46,095 nt of DNA from Pirellulaceae bacterium (GTDB taxonomy: Bacteria; Planctomycetota; Planctomycetia; Pirellulales; Pirellulaceae). Below the pieces are notes generated by a model that saw only the letters and a list, made by a program, of their open reading frames with translations, did not search any database and was not told where the DNA came from. Below, one piece after another: positions 1 to 7,932 of this stretch. Location of the stretch: the NCBI GenBank assembly GCA_016784735.1, contig JADHUC010000047.1, positions 1-46,095 of the forward strand, in the 5' to 3' direction. Each line of letters begins with the position of its first letter. Positions within the stretch are counted from its first letter, which is position 1. Both the position numbers and the translations under genes were made by a program.

Positions 1-54
1 TGGGCTCCGGAAACAAAGGGCAAACCGCTGCCAACGGACGAAGACGTGGAGTGA
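1..54 (+). CDS. C-terminal end of an unidentified protein (partial)
   Basis: The window opens inside an open reading frame that reads 17 residues, ending EDVE, then TGA at 52-54. The codons look like normal coding sequence for this region (polar, Pro/Lys/Glu-rich tail), but 17 residues are too few to identify a family. The frame is inferred only from its openness at the window edge. A GC-rich inverted repeat follows shortly after, which would fit a gene end. Confidence 0.4.
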   Translation, partial: WAPETKGKPLPTDEDVE

Positions 55-74
55 GACCGTGCGTAGGGGGCTGA

Positions 75-104
75 CCGCGCCGCGGACGCAATCCGCGGTG
101 CGCG
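75..104 (+). terminator. GC-rich hairpin downstream of the partial first gene
   Basis: Two CCGCGG-containing arms (about 75-85 and 93-104) flank a short ACGCAAT loop. No T-tract follows, so it is only a possible terminator of the gene ending at 54. The arms are also self-palindromic, which weakens the call. Confidence 0.25.
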
Positions 105-349
105 CAAGAAGGTCCTGCACTGTCAGTTCGTCCGCGGTTTTGGCTCGGGGCTCAATGACTGGTCTACCGTCGGAGGGAGGCCGCGCCACGCGGAATCCCC
201 ACGAAACGGCCCCCAAATCCCCCACCCGTGTCCTTGCGGACGCACCCCCAAGCAACGACAATCGGAAGCATCAATCTCAGACCATATTCCGTAACAGGTT
301 TGGGTAATAGCAGTTTTTTCTCCGTTTTGCGTGAAAGGAGATCGAGAGA
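105..349. other. Intergenic leader before the Gfo/Idh/MocA gene
   Basis: No convincing gene is seen here. The stretch ends in a T-rich run (about 311-317) and an AAAGGAG ribosome-binding site at about 336-342 that serves the ATG at 350. No clear -35/-10 pair was found. Confidence 0.4.
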
Positions 350-1666
350 ATGAGCGACAAGAACGCGAAGAAACCTTCGCGCCGCGAATTTGTGAAAGCA
401 TCGGCGGGTGCGATCGCCGGGGCAAGCGTGCTGGGTGGTTTGAGCCTCACTCGCAGCGCCCACGCGGCTGGCAGCGAAGTGATCAAGGTGGCCTTGATCG
501 GATGCGGTGGACGTGGCAGCGGTGCCATCGCCCAGCAGATGAACGCAGACAAGGGCGTCAAACTGATCGCCGTGGCCGACGCGTTTGAGCAAAACGCGAA
601 CGGCGTGCTGAACAAACTGAAGAAGTACGGTGATCAGGTGGACGTGCCGTCCGACCAGATCTTCGTTGGTTTGGATGCGTACAAGAAGGCCCTCGCCACC
701 GACGCTGATTTGGTCATCCTTGCGACTCCACCCGGTTTTCGGCCGAGTCAATACAAGGCCGCTGTGGAAGCAGGCAAGCAGATTTTCATGGAGAAACCGT
801 GCTGCATCGATGCTGCTGGTTATCGAATTCTGCAAGAGGCCAATAAGCTGGCGGACGAGAAGAACTTGATGGTCGGCGTCGGACTGCAACGCCGTCACGA
901 GGGCCGTTACATGGAGACCGTCCAGCGACTTCATGACGGCGCCATCGGCGACGTCATGTTCACGCGCGTCTACTGGAACGGCAACGGAATCTGGAATCGC
1001 GGGCGCAAAGAAGGAATGACCGAGATGGAGTACCAGGTGTTCAACTGGTACCACTTCTGCTGGGTCAGCGGCGACAACATTTGCGAGCAGCACATCCACA
1101 ACCTGGACGTCGGGAACTGGGTGCAGAATGCCCATCCGATCGAGGCCAACGGCATGGGCGGATGCGAACGCCGCTACGAAGGCGGTACGGCGGGTACTGG
1201 GCAGATCTTTGATCACCACTTTGTCGAATTCACCTACGAGAACGGCGCGAAGATGTACAGCCAGTGCCGTCACATGGCGGGCTGTTGGAGACAGGTTTCC
1301 GAAGCCGCCCACGGCACCAAAGGCTCGTCCAATCCCAGTGGCAGGATTTTCGACACCAATGGTGAGGAAATCTGGAAAACCACCGGCGGCGGCGGCGGCC
1401 ACCAGCAGGAGCAGACCGACTTGCTCGCGGCGTTACGTGCCGGGGAGCGATACAACGAAGGCCCGTACGGTGCAACCAGCAGCATGACCGCCGTCCTGGG
1501 ACGCATGGCCACCTACTCGGGCAATGTCGTCAAATGGGACGACGCGGTCGAGAAGGGTACCAGCGAATTCCCGGAACAGTTGGCGTGGAACGCACCGGCT
1601 CCGGTCCAGAAGGACGCGGCGGGGAATTACCCGATTCCGAAACCGGGTGAATACAAGGCGTACTGA
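350..1666 (+). CDS. Tat-exported Gfo/Idh/MocA-family oxidoreductase
   Basis: A 438-residue NAD(P)-dependent oxidoreductase of the Gfo/Idh/MocA family. These enzymes usually act on sugars, inositols or related polyols. The N-terminus is a twin-arginine signal: RR at residues 11-12 in SRREFVKAS, a hydrophobic Ala/Gly-rich stretch, and a likely cleavage site after AHA near residue 39. The Rossmann glycine motif GCGGRGSG is at 51-58, and the family EKP motif is at 148-150 with E148-K149-P150. The C-terminal half has the alpha/beta domain with many aromatic and His residues (for example CEQHIHNLDVGNW). The ATG at 350 follows an AAAGGAG site with good spacing. Tat export fits cofactor loading in the cytoplasm and is common in planctomycete paralogues. 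The substrate cannot be told from sequence. A hairpin terminator follows at 1712. Confidence 0.93.
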   Translation: MSDKNAKKPSRREFVKASAGAIAGASVLGGLSLTRSAHAAGSEVIKVALIGCGGRGSGAIAQQMNADKGVKLIAVADAFEQNANGVLNKLKKYGDQVDVPSDQIFVGLDAYKKALATDADLVILATPPGFRPSQYKAAVEAGKQIFMEKPCCIDAAGYRILQEANKLADEKNLMVGVGLQRRHEGRYMETVQRLHDGAIGDVMFTRVYWNGNGIWNRGRKEGMTEMEYQVFNWYHFCWVSGDNICEQHIHNLDVGNWVQNAHPIEANGMGGCERRYEGGTAGTGQIFDHHFVEFTYENGAKMYSQCRHMAGCWRQVSEAAHGTKGSSNPSGRIFDTNGEEIWKTTGGGGGHQQEQTDLLAALRAGERYNEGPYGATSSMTAVLGRMATYSGNVVKWDDAVEKGTSEFPEQLAWNAPAPVQKDAAGNYPIPKPGEYKAY

Positions 1667-1711
1667 GCAGGCCAGACGCTTTGCAGCGATAAAGCTGTGG
1701 TTTTCACAAAG

Positions 1712-1740
1712 CACCCCGGTTGCTCATAGCAGCCGGGGTG
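1712..1740 (+). terminator. Rho-independent-like terminator of the oxidoreductase gene
   Basis: An 8-bp arm CACCCCGG (1712-1719) pairs with CCGGGGTG (1733-1740), with a further TGC/GCA pairing inside and a short loop. It lies 46 bases after the stop codon and is followed by the weak T-containing run TTGTG. Strength is inferred from the stem only. Confidence 0.6.
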
Positions 1741-1779
1741 TTGTGACTAACCGTGGGACCGTGTCCAGATACAACCCTC

Positions 1780-1957
1780 GTTTAACCCGAAGCCGGAGGA
1801 GACTGCTGAAGAAGTCGTGGGATAGGCTTCCAGCCTGTCAAATACATGGTTTGGGAAGACGCGGGAATTGAACATACAGAAGATTGGCAGGCTGGAAGCC
1901 TACCCCACGTCCGATTTTGCTAGCATGTCAGCAGCCTCCTCCGGCTTCGGGTTAAAC
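1780..1957. repeat. Composite foldback repeat A (MITE/REP-like), 178 bp
   Basis: The outer 30-base arms, 1780-1809 and 1928-1957, are inverted copies with one mismatch. They begin GTTTAACCCGAAGCCGGAGG and end in its complement. Nested inside is a second inverted pair of 26 bases, 1816-1841 and 1884-1909, with two mismatches, built around GGCTTCCAGCCTG / CAGGCTGGAAGCC. The element therefore folds on itself over most of its length. It ends 28 bases before the argC start. The outer arms resemble those of elements at 4976 and 15463; the inner module resembles the core of the element at 33218. No transposase is present. Confidence 0.85.
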
Positions 1958-1985
1958 AATAAGATCGCAAGAACGGAGGTCGACC

Positions 1986-3044
1986 GTGATACGATCGCGA
2001 ATTGTCGGGGCTGGCGGCTTCGGCGGCGCCAACATCATTGAACTGCTGACCGCACATCCCGAGGCCGAGATTGTCTCGTTGGTCGACGTGGATGGTGTTG
2101 GGCAGCCCATCAGCGCAAAACACACTCACCTGAAGGGCATCTGCGATTTGCCTGTCTCGGCCCCGGACGACGCGACCTGGGACGATTCGATCGACGTGGT
2201 CTTCACGGCCACGCCCGACGGCGTAGGAATGACCGTGGCCAACGACTGCATGAAAGCCGGCGCGCGAATGATCGACTACAGCGGCGACTTTCGCTTCAAC
2301 AGCGCCGAGGCGTACGCCGGTTACGCCGAACGCATTGGGCGTGATCCGACCCATGCGGCTGTCGACCTGCTGCCGCGATCCGTCTATGGGATCGCCGAAC
2401 TGCATCGAGCGGAAATCGCCGATGCTGCAATGGTCGGCAACCCCGGCTGTTTCGCCGTCTCGGCCATCCTGGGCGCGGGCCCGGCGGTGCGCGACGGTCT
2501 GATCGACACCAGCACGATCATCTGCGACGCCAAGACAGGCGTCTCGGGCGCAGGGATCAAACCGGCGCAGACGTTCCACTACCCGCTGCGCTACGAAAAC
2601 ATGAACGCGTACAAGATCGCCGCCCATCAACACAACTTCGAGATCGAAAGGGAGCTGTCGTTGCTGGCGGGCGCCGAACTGCGTGTCACGCTTACGACCC
2701 AAGTTGTCCCCCTGTGCCGCGGAATCATGACCACGGTCTACGGACAATTGGCCAATCCGTCGACGACGGCTCAAGAGCTGTACGAGGCATATGCTGCCTT
2801 CTACGACGGTTCGGCTTTTGTGCGAGTCGAGCCGCAAGGAACGCCCACGTCCAACAACGACGTGCGCGGCTCGAACCTCTGCGTCCTGTCGGTCAACGTC
2901 GACCCGCGCACGGGCCGAATGATCGTCGTCTCGCACATCGACAATCTGATGAAAGGCCAGGCCGGATCAGCGCTGCAAAACATGAACGTCATGTTCGGCC
3001 TCGACGAGACCATCGGACTACGCCGCCCGGCCTTCTATCCATAG
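1986..3044 (+). CDS. argC: N-acetyl-gamma-glutamyl-phosphate reductase (ArgC)
   Basis: A 352-residue protein of the ArgC/Asd dehydrogenase fold. It catalyses NADPH-dependent reduction of N-acetyl-glutamyl-5-phosphate to the semialdehyde in arginine biosynthesis. An N-terminal nucleotide-binding motif GAGGFGG lies near residues 8-14. The catalytic cysteine is C155 in GNPGCFAVSA, and a downstream HQHNFEIERELS segment matches the ArgC substrate-binding His region. The variant GNPGCF differs from the common GNPGCYPT and marks a divergent ArgC branch. It starts with GTG at 1986, preceded by GGAGGT at 1975-1980. No other arg genes are adjacent, so it stands alone here. Foldback repeat A directly precedes it. 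A paralogous role on another N-acyl amino acid (for example LysY-like) is possible but less likely. Confidence 0.85.
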   Translation: MIRSRIVGAGGFGGANIIELLTAHPEAEIVSLVDVDGVGQPISAKHTHLKGICDLPVSAPDDATWDDSIDVVFTATPDGVGMTVANDCMKAGARMIDYSGDFRFNSAEAYAGYAERIGRDPTHAAVDLLPRSVYGIAELHRAEIADAAMVGNPGCFAVSAILGAGPAVRDGLIDTSTIICDAKTGVSGAGIKPAQTFHYPLRYENMNAYKIAAHQHNFEIERELSLLAGAELRVTLTTQVVPLCRGIMTTVYGQLANPSTTAQELYEAYAAFYDGSAFVRVEPQGTPTSNNDVRGSNLCVLSVNVDPRTGRMIVVSHIDNLMKGQAGSALQNMNVMFGLDETIGLRRPAFYP

Positions 3045-3131
3045 ATGGCAACAATGTAACAGTAGCTGGTAATCGCTCCTTGTCCGCTCGCCTTGGCATC
3101 GCCGAGACTGACCTGAGATAGGAGACAACGA

Positions 3132-4604
3132 ATGCGCACCTCCTTGGTCTTTCTGTCCATGCTGCTGGTTGTCCACTTCGCCGAACTAGGTCAGGCCGAG
3201 CCGAAAACGCCGGCTCCGCTACGACCGGTGGTGGAGGTCGAAGAGGATGTCTTCGCGATCGAGTTTGCAGAAAACGGTGCCAGTCCGATGTGGTGCTACG
3301 GCTCGACATGTTTGGTGCGCGTCGGCGAGGACGTATTTGCCAGTGGATTGGAGACGCTGAAGGATGCGAAGCCTCTGAACAACGTTCGTTGGACGTTGTG
3401 GAAACGAGGCCCCAATGGCTGGGAGCTTCAACAAGCAGACCCGAAAGATCGTACGCGCGAGCCTTGCCCCATCGTGGGTTTTGCCGACGGACGGCTTTTC
3501 ATGTCGGTCAATCCAACCCTGTCGCAAGATCCCGATGCACGTACCGGGCCGGCACGGCCGGAGGTGTTGTCGTTTTCGGCTGCGAATACGAAAACTCCGT
3601 TCAAGACGCTCGTTCCCGACTGGAAGGAAGAACCCAGCTTCACCGAACATTCCTATCGCAGCTTCGCGGGCGATGGCCAGCGCGGCGAACTGATTCTGTT
3701 TCAGAACGTCGGCTATAGTCACTCGCAGTGGGCGTTTCTCGATCGCGACGGGAATTGGTCGGCGACAGGAAAGCTGGTCTGGCCCAAACGAGCCGATCCC
3801 AAACATGCACCGTACAACTCAACTCGCGCACGAGTCAACTATCCCAATGTCGTGCTCGAAGATCGGGCCGTCCATCTCTGTGGTGCTTCGGCTTTCAACA
3901 AGTGGGAACGCGTGCAAGACGATCCGAAATTGATGGGCCGCCAATGGAGCAATCGTTGGCGTCGGCTGTATTACACCTGGACGCCGGACATTGCGACCGG
4001 CACGTTCAATCCCTGGGTCGAGATTGCCAGCACAGACAAGACCGGAGGCTGGCTCTTCCCCGCCGACATGTGGCTGGCCCCTGACGGCCGCGTCCATCTG
4101 CTGTGGATGGAGTTTCCTATCAGCGAGAAGCTACGCGACGAGTATTTTCCTGATATCCCTCGCATCACTTCCATGAAATACGCGGTTGTGGAGAACGGCC
4201 AAGTCGTCGGTCGGCGTACTTTGCTCGAAGGCGGAGAAGGGCTTTCGGGCGTGCTGCCCCGATGCGGCCGGTTTCACGTGACGCCGACGGACAGACTGGT
4301 GGTCTTCTACTACGTCGACGGCACTGATTCGGTGGGCGAAACAATCCGCGAAAACCGCCTGATGGAAGTGCACTCTGACGGGACACTCGGCGAGCCCATT
4401 CCCGTTCCTCTGAAATATCCACTCGGCGGGTTTCTCGGGTTCTTCACCGCGACAGCGCGCGGAGGCTCCCCGACATCGACGACCTTGGACCTGCTAGGCT
4501 ACCGCGTCTACAGGCCCGACGCAGATCGAACGCTGGGCAAGTATCCGCAACACGCTATAAGTACGCCTAATAGAATCAGCTACGCGCGGATCCGGCTTAA
4601 GTAG
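3132..4604 (+). CDS. Secreted beta-propeller-like (BNR/sialidase-like) protein of unknown function
   Basis: A 490-residue exported protein with a classical signal peptide (MRTSLVFLSMLLVVHFAELG, cleavage likely after GQA near residue 23). The mature part is rich in Trp, Tyr and Asp and has recurring beta-hairpin-like segments of the kind WLAPDGRVHLLWME and HSQWAFLDRDGNW, typical of BNR/Asp-box-type propellers. No complete S-x-D-x-G-x-T-W Asp box was seen, so a sialidase activity should not be assumed. The start is ATG at 3132 after AGGAGA. It sits in a run of secreted carbohydrate-related genes, which suggests a role in binding or processing an external glycan. Its stop (4602-4604) lies close to a possible antisense small lipoprotein reading frame. 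Confidence 0.7.
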   Translation: MRTSLVFLSMLLVVHFAELGQAEPKTPAPLRPVVEVEEDVFAIEFAENGASPMWCYGSTCLVRVGEDVFASGLETLKDAKPLNNVRWTLWKRGPNGWELQQADPKDRTREPCPIVGFADGRLFMSVNPTLSQDPDARTGPARPEVLSFSAANTKTPFKTLVPDWKEEPSFTEHSYRSFAGDGQRGELILFQNVGYSHSQWAFLDRDGNWSATGKLVWPKRADPKHAPYNSTRARVNYPNVVLEDRAVHLCGASAFNKWERVQDDPKLMGRQWSNRWRRLYYTWTPDIATGTFNPWVEIASTDKTGGWLFPADMWLAPDGRVHLLWMEFPISEKLRDEYFPDIPRITSMKYAVVENGQVVGRRTLLEGGEGLSGVLPRCGRFHVTPTDRLVVFYYVDGTDSVGETIRENRLMEVHSDGTLGEPIPVPLKYPLGGFLGFFTATARGGSPTSTTLDLLGYRVYRPDADRTLGKYPQHAISTPNRISYARIRLK

Positions 4605-4975
4605 GCGTCGGCGAAATGTCGGGGGATTGTGGCTGCTCGCAGGATGCCGATTTCGGCAAGGGGGCAACTTCGCCAGAGGCGTTGGCTTGAGGGCCCGACC
4701 CGAGCCCAGAGTTCGCGTCTGGTCAGGAACAACCGGGCAGCATGATGAGGGCGGCCAACAACACGATCGAGAGTGCGAATCGTTTCATTCGTCTGCTTCC
4801 GCTATTAAGATAGGGACATCGTCTGCACGGGTGTGATGGAGACTTCATCACGCCACTTGGATCATATCGGTTCAGTGGCAGTCGGGCAATCATCAACTTT
4901 GTCGCTTCATCCGTAATTTTGGCGGCATTAGGATCGCCATTAGGGTACCGTCCCGATTACGGCAGCATTCGACAT
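4605..4975. other. Intergenic region with one possible minus-strand small gene
   Basis: Apart from the small minus-strand lipoprotein-like frame at 4723-4788, only a short hairpin is visible: GTGATGGA / TTCATCAC at about 4833-4851. No plus-strand gene is supported before repeat B at 4976. Confidence 0.4.
4723..4788 (-). CDS. Possible 21-residue lipoprotein-like peptide
   Basis: On the minus strand an ATG at 4788 opens a 21-residue frame, MKRFALSIVLLAALIMLPGC followed by Ser and TGA. It has a basic N-terminus, a hydrophobic core and a lipobox-like LPGC, so it is a nearly complete lipoprotein signal peptide that stops one residue after the lipid-accepting Cys. A GGAAG ribosome-binding site lies 7 bases upstream. 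Beyond the TGA the same frame stays open for 41 more codons (to TAA at 4597-4599), reading as a Ser/Pro/Ala/Gly-rich linker. It may be a genuine tiny lipopeptide (entericidin-like in size) or a lipoprotein cut by a nonsense mutation. No homologue was recognised. Confidence 0.4.
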   Translation of the reverse strand: MKRFALSIVLLAALIMLPGCS

Positions 4976-5040
4976 CGTTTAACCGCAAGCCGGAGGCGTG
5001 CGCGTCCCCCTCGCGCACGCCTCCGGCTTGCGGTTAAACG
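4976..5040. repeat. Perfect foldback repeat B, 29-bp arms
   Basis: Arms 4976-5004 and 5012-5040 are perfect inverted copies separated by the 7-base loop TCCCCCT. The outer 20 bases read GTTTAACCGCAAGCCGGAGG followed by CGTGCGCG. The same arm recurs at 15463-15537 with a different loop. It ends 53 bases before the start at 5094, so it may lie in the 5' leader of that mRNA. Confidence 0.9.
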
Positions 5041-5093
5041 AGGAAATTGCCTTGATCGCGAACGAACCGTTCGGGCCAACAGGAGAACGCTCA

Positions 5094-7928
5094 ATGCTTC
5101 GTACGGCTGGGATTTTCGTGTTCTTCACGGCAATGCTAATGTCACAGGCGGGGCGTCCGGCCGAACGGTTCGAACTCGTCTTGAAAGGCGGACGGATCGT
5201 CGACGGAACCGGATCGCCCTGGTACGTGGCAGACGTGGCGATAAGCAGCGGAAGGATCGTCAAGATTGGACGCATCGACGGGAAAGACGCGGAACGATCC
5301 ATCGATGTCTCCGGATTGGTCGTCGCGCCCGGTTTCGTCGACATGATGGGCCAGACGGCGTCGCCCATGCTGGAAGATCCCAAATCGGCGCTCAACTCGC
5401 TTACGCAGGGCATCACTACGATCAACGCGGGCGAAGGGGCGTCGGCTGCACCGCTGGCTCCGGAAGCTGATCGATCTGCCGGTTGGCACACGATGGCCGA
5501 GTATTTTCAATTGCTCGACACCAAGGGACTTCCCATGAACGTGGTTCAAACCGTGGGTCACACCCAGGTGCGGCGAATTGTCTTGGGCGAAGTGGACCGG
5601 CAGCCGGACGACGAGGAAATGGAACGGATGAAGGATCTGGTGCGCGAGGCCATGGAGGCCGGGGCGATCGGCGTCTCGACAGCCCTGATCTATCCTCCGG
5701 CGGTCTACGCCAGCACGGAGGAGATTGCCGAGCTGGCCAAGGTCGCTGGCGAATACAGTGGACGCTACTACACACACATCCGCAACGAAGGCGACCAGTT
5801 GTTGGAGGCAATCGACGAAGCCTTGGAGATCGGTCGCTCGGCCGGAGTGCCGGTACACATCTTTCATCTGAAAGCCGCCGGGCGCAGCAATTGGCCCAAG
5901 ATCGAACAAGCCATCGCCAAGATCAAGGCGGCGCGGGCGGCGGGCCAGCAAGTGACGGCCGACATCTATCCCTACATCAACAACGGACTTGGCATCCAGT
6001 CGCTGATTCACCCGCGACATTTCGCCGAAGGCCGCGGCCACCTGCTGGAACGACTGGACGATCCAAAACTGCGGGCGGAGATTCGCGACGAGATGGAAAA
6101 CCAAGGCGGCTGGGAGAACTGGTATCGACACGTGGGGAACGATTGGAGCAAGGTGATTGTGGGTCGCACGGGCGACGAACGCTATGCGAAACTGTCAGGC
6201 CAAAGCCTTGCCGCCATGGCCGAGTCACAAAACGAAGATCCCTGGGACACGTTTTTCAATCTCGTGCGAAGCGGCGCGTTCGCGTTGCCCCAGACTATGA
6301 CCGATGCAAACAAGATCCGGCTGATGCGCGAGCCGTTCATTTCATTTTGTACCGACGTGGGACCGGTCGGCGGGTCGCGCGTTTCGTCCCATCCTCGCGG
6401 CTACGGCGCGTTTCCGCGAATGCTCTCGCGTTATGTGCGTGATCTGGGGGCTACCACGCTGGAACGCGCCGTGGCGCAAGCCAGCGCGGTGGCGACCAAC
6501 GACGTGATGGCTTACGACCGCGGCCGGATCGCCGAGGGACTGGCAGCCGACATCGTCGTGTTCGACTACGAGAAGCTCGCCGATCGCGCGACATTCGCCG
6601 AACCGCATCGGCTGTCCGAGGGAATGAAGTACGTCGTGGTGAATGGACAGATCGTGCTGGAGGACGGAAAGCTCACGGGCAAACGCTCGGGCCGCGTACT
6701 CCGAGGTCCCGGCTACGATCGCGACACTGCGCCATCAGCCGTCAGCACAGGTAAGGCGGACGCTCGCACCGCGAGCTTCGACCGTATGGTCTGCGAATTC
6801 ATGGAAAAGCATCACGTCCCAGGTCTCGCTTTGGCCGTGACCGACAGAGGGCGTCTGGTGTACGCACGCGGTCACGGCTACGCCGATGTCGCGACAAAGG
6901 AGAAGGTCACGCCGACCAGTCTTTTTCGAATTGCCAGCATTTCAAAACCGATCACGGCCGTCGCCATCTTGCAGTTGGTCGAGCGAAATCGGTTGAGCCT
7001 GGATGACAAGGTGTTCGACATATTGAAACACGAGCCTCATTTGGAAAAGGACGCCAAGCGGGACGAACGTCTGCAGGCAATTACGATCCGGCATCTTCTC
7101 CAACACCGGGGCGGTTGGGACCGGGGCAAGTCGTTTGACGCGATGTTTCAATCGGTCAGATTTGCCGAGGCTTTGGGCACCCAACCACCTGCCGGAACGG
7201 ACGAAGTGATTCGCTTCATGCTCGGTCAGCCACTCGACTTTGAACCCGGCGAGCGTTACGCCTACTCGAACTACGGATACTGCCTGCTGGGGCGAGTGAT
7301 CGAAGCCGTTACGAACGAAGACTACGTCAAGACGCAAGTCCTTGCCCCGCTTGGCATCCACACCATGCGAGTAGGGAAGACGCGGCTTGACGGACGAAGC
7401 GAAAGCGAGGTCCGCTACTACGATCCGCGCAAAGGTCCATCGGTGTTTGCCGCGGACCTGAACGAGCTGGTGCCCCAACCGTACGGTGCATGGCATCTGG
7501 AAGCGATGGATGCACACGGCGGATGGCTCGCGTCGGCCGTGGATCTGGCCCGGTTTGCCCGCGCTTTTGACGATCCGACAAAGTGCAAGATCCTCAGTCC
7601 AGACAGCATCCAGGAGATGTTTGTCAGGCCACCAGGACTGGCGGGACATGACGAAGATGGAAAGCCCAAGCCAGTGTATTATTCATGCGGCTGGCTCAAC
7701 CGAGTCGAGGGCGACGGCAAGCTGAACCGCTGGCATACCGGATCACTGCCGGGCACCGCAACTCTCCTGGTACGACGCCACGATGGCCGAAACTGGGTGG
7801 TGCTAATGAACGCCCGCATGAGTCCTCAAACGTCGCATCTCGGAGGTGCTATCGACAGCCTTGTCCACCAAGCCGCAGACGAAGTAACGGCGTGGCCCGA
7901 GTATGACCTATCTGAAGAGTTCCAGTAG
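5094..7928 (+). CDS. Secreted fusion: D-aminoacylase-like amidohydrolase + class C beta-lactamase-like serine hydrolase
   Basis: 944 residues from ATG 5094 (AGGAGA eight bases upstream). A signal peptide covers residues 1-22. Residues about 25-560 match the N-acyl-D-amino-acid deacylase family (amidohydrolase TIM barrel): KGGRIVDGTGSP near 31-42, APGFVDMM near 78-85, YYTHIRNEGDQ, HIFHLKAAGRSNWPK, and an Asp in FCTDVGP. Residues about 580-944 are a serine beta-lactamase/DD-peptidase-like domain with SxxK at S615-I-S-K618, YxN at Y724-S-N726 and a late HTGSLPGT in the KTG position. The metal-binding HxH expected just after PGFxD is replaced by MMGQ, and the GNCG cysteine by GEGA; two His sites and the late Asp remain. 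The fusion suggests stepwise cleavage of D-amino-acid peptides such as peptidoglycan fragments; this is inference. Confidence 0.88.
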   Translation: MLRTAGIFVFFTAMLMSQAGRPAERFELVLKGGRIVDGTGSPWYVADVAISSGRIVKIGRIDGKDAERSIDVSGLVVAPGFVDMMGQTASPMLEDPKSALNSLTQGITTINAGEGASAAPLAPEADRSAGWHTMAEYFQLLDTKGLPMNVVQTVGHTQVRRIVLGEVDRQPDDEEMERMKDLVREAMEAGAIGVSTALIYPPAVYASTEEIAELAKVAGEYSGRYYTHIRNEGDQLLEAIDEALEIGRSAGVPVHIFHLKAAGRSNWPKIEQAIAKIKAARAAGQQVTADIYPYINNGLGIQSLIHPRHFAEGRGHLLERLDDPKLRAEIRDEMENQGGWENWYRHVGNDWSKVIVGRTGDERYAKLSGQSLAAMAESQNEDPWDTFFNLVRSGAFALPQTMTDANKIRLMREPFISFCTDVGPVGGSRVSSHPRGYGAFPRMLSRYVRDLGATTLERAVAQASAVATNDVMAYDRGRIAEGLAADIVVFDYEKLADRATFAEPHRLSEGMKYVVVNGQIVLEDGKLTGKRSGRVLRGPGYDRDTAPSAVSTGKADARTASFDRMVCEFMEKHHVPGLALAVTDRGRLVYARGHGYADVATKEKVTPTSLFRIASISKPITAVAILQLVERNRLSLDDKVFDILKHEPHLEKDAKRDERLQAITIRHLLQHRGGWDRGKSFDAMFQSVRFAEALGTQPPAGTDEVIRFMLGQPLDFEPGERYAYSNYGYCLLGRVIEAVTNEDYVKTQVLAPLGIHTMRVGKTRLDGRSESEVRYYDPRKGPSVFAADLNELVPQPYGAWHLEAMDAHGGWLASAVDLARFARAFDDPTKCKILSPDSIQEMFVRPPGLAGHDEDGKPKPVYYSCGWLNRVEGDGKLNRWHTGSLPGTATLLVRRHDGRNWVVLMNARMSPQTSHLGGAIDSLVHQAADEVTAWPEYDLSEEFQ

Positions 7929-7932
7929 ACCT

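Noticed and set aside
164..1402. A 412-residue open frame on the minus strand
   Set aside because: It is antisense to the Tat-type Gfo/Idh/MocA gene and has no recognisable motif or ribosome-binding site.
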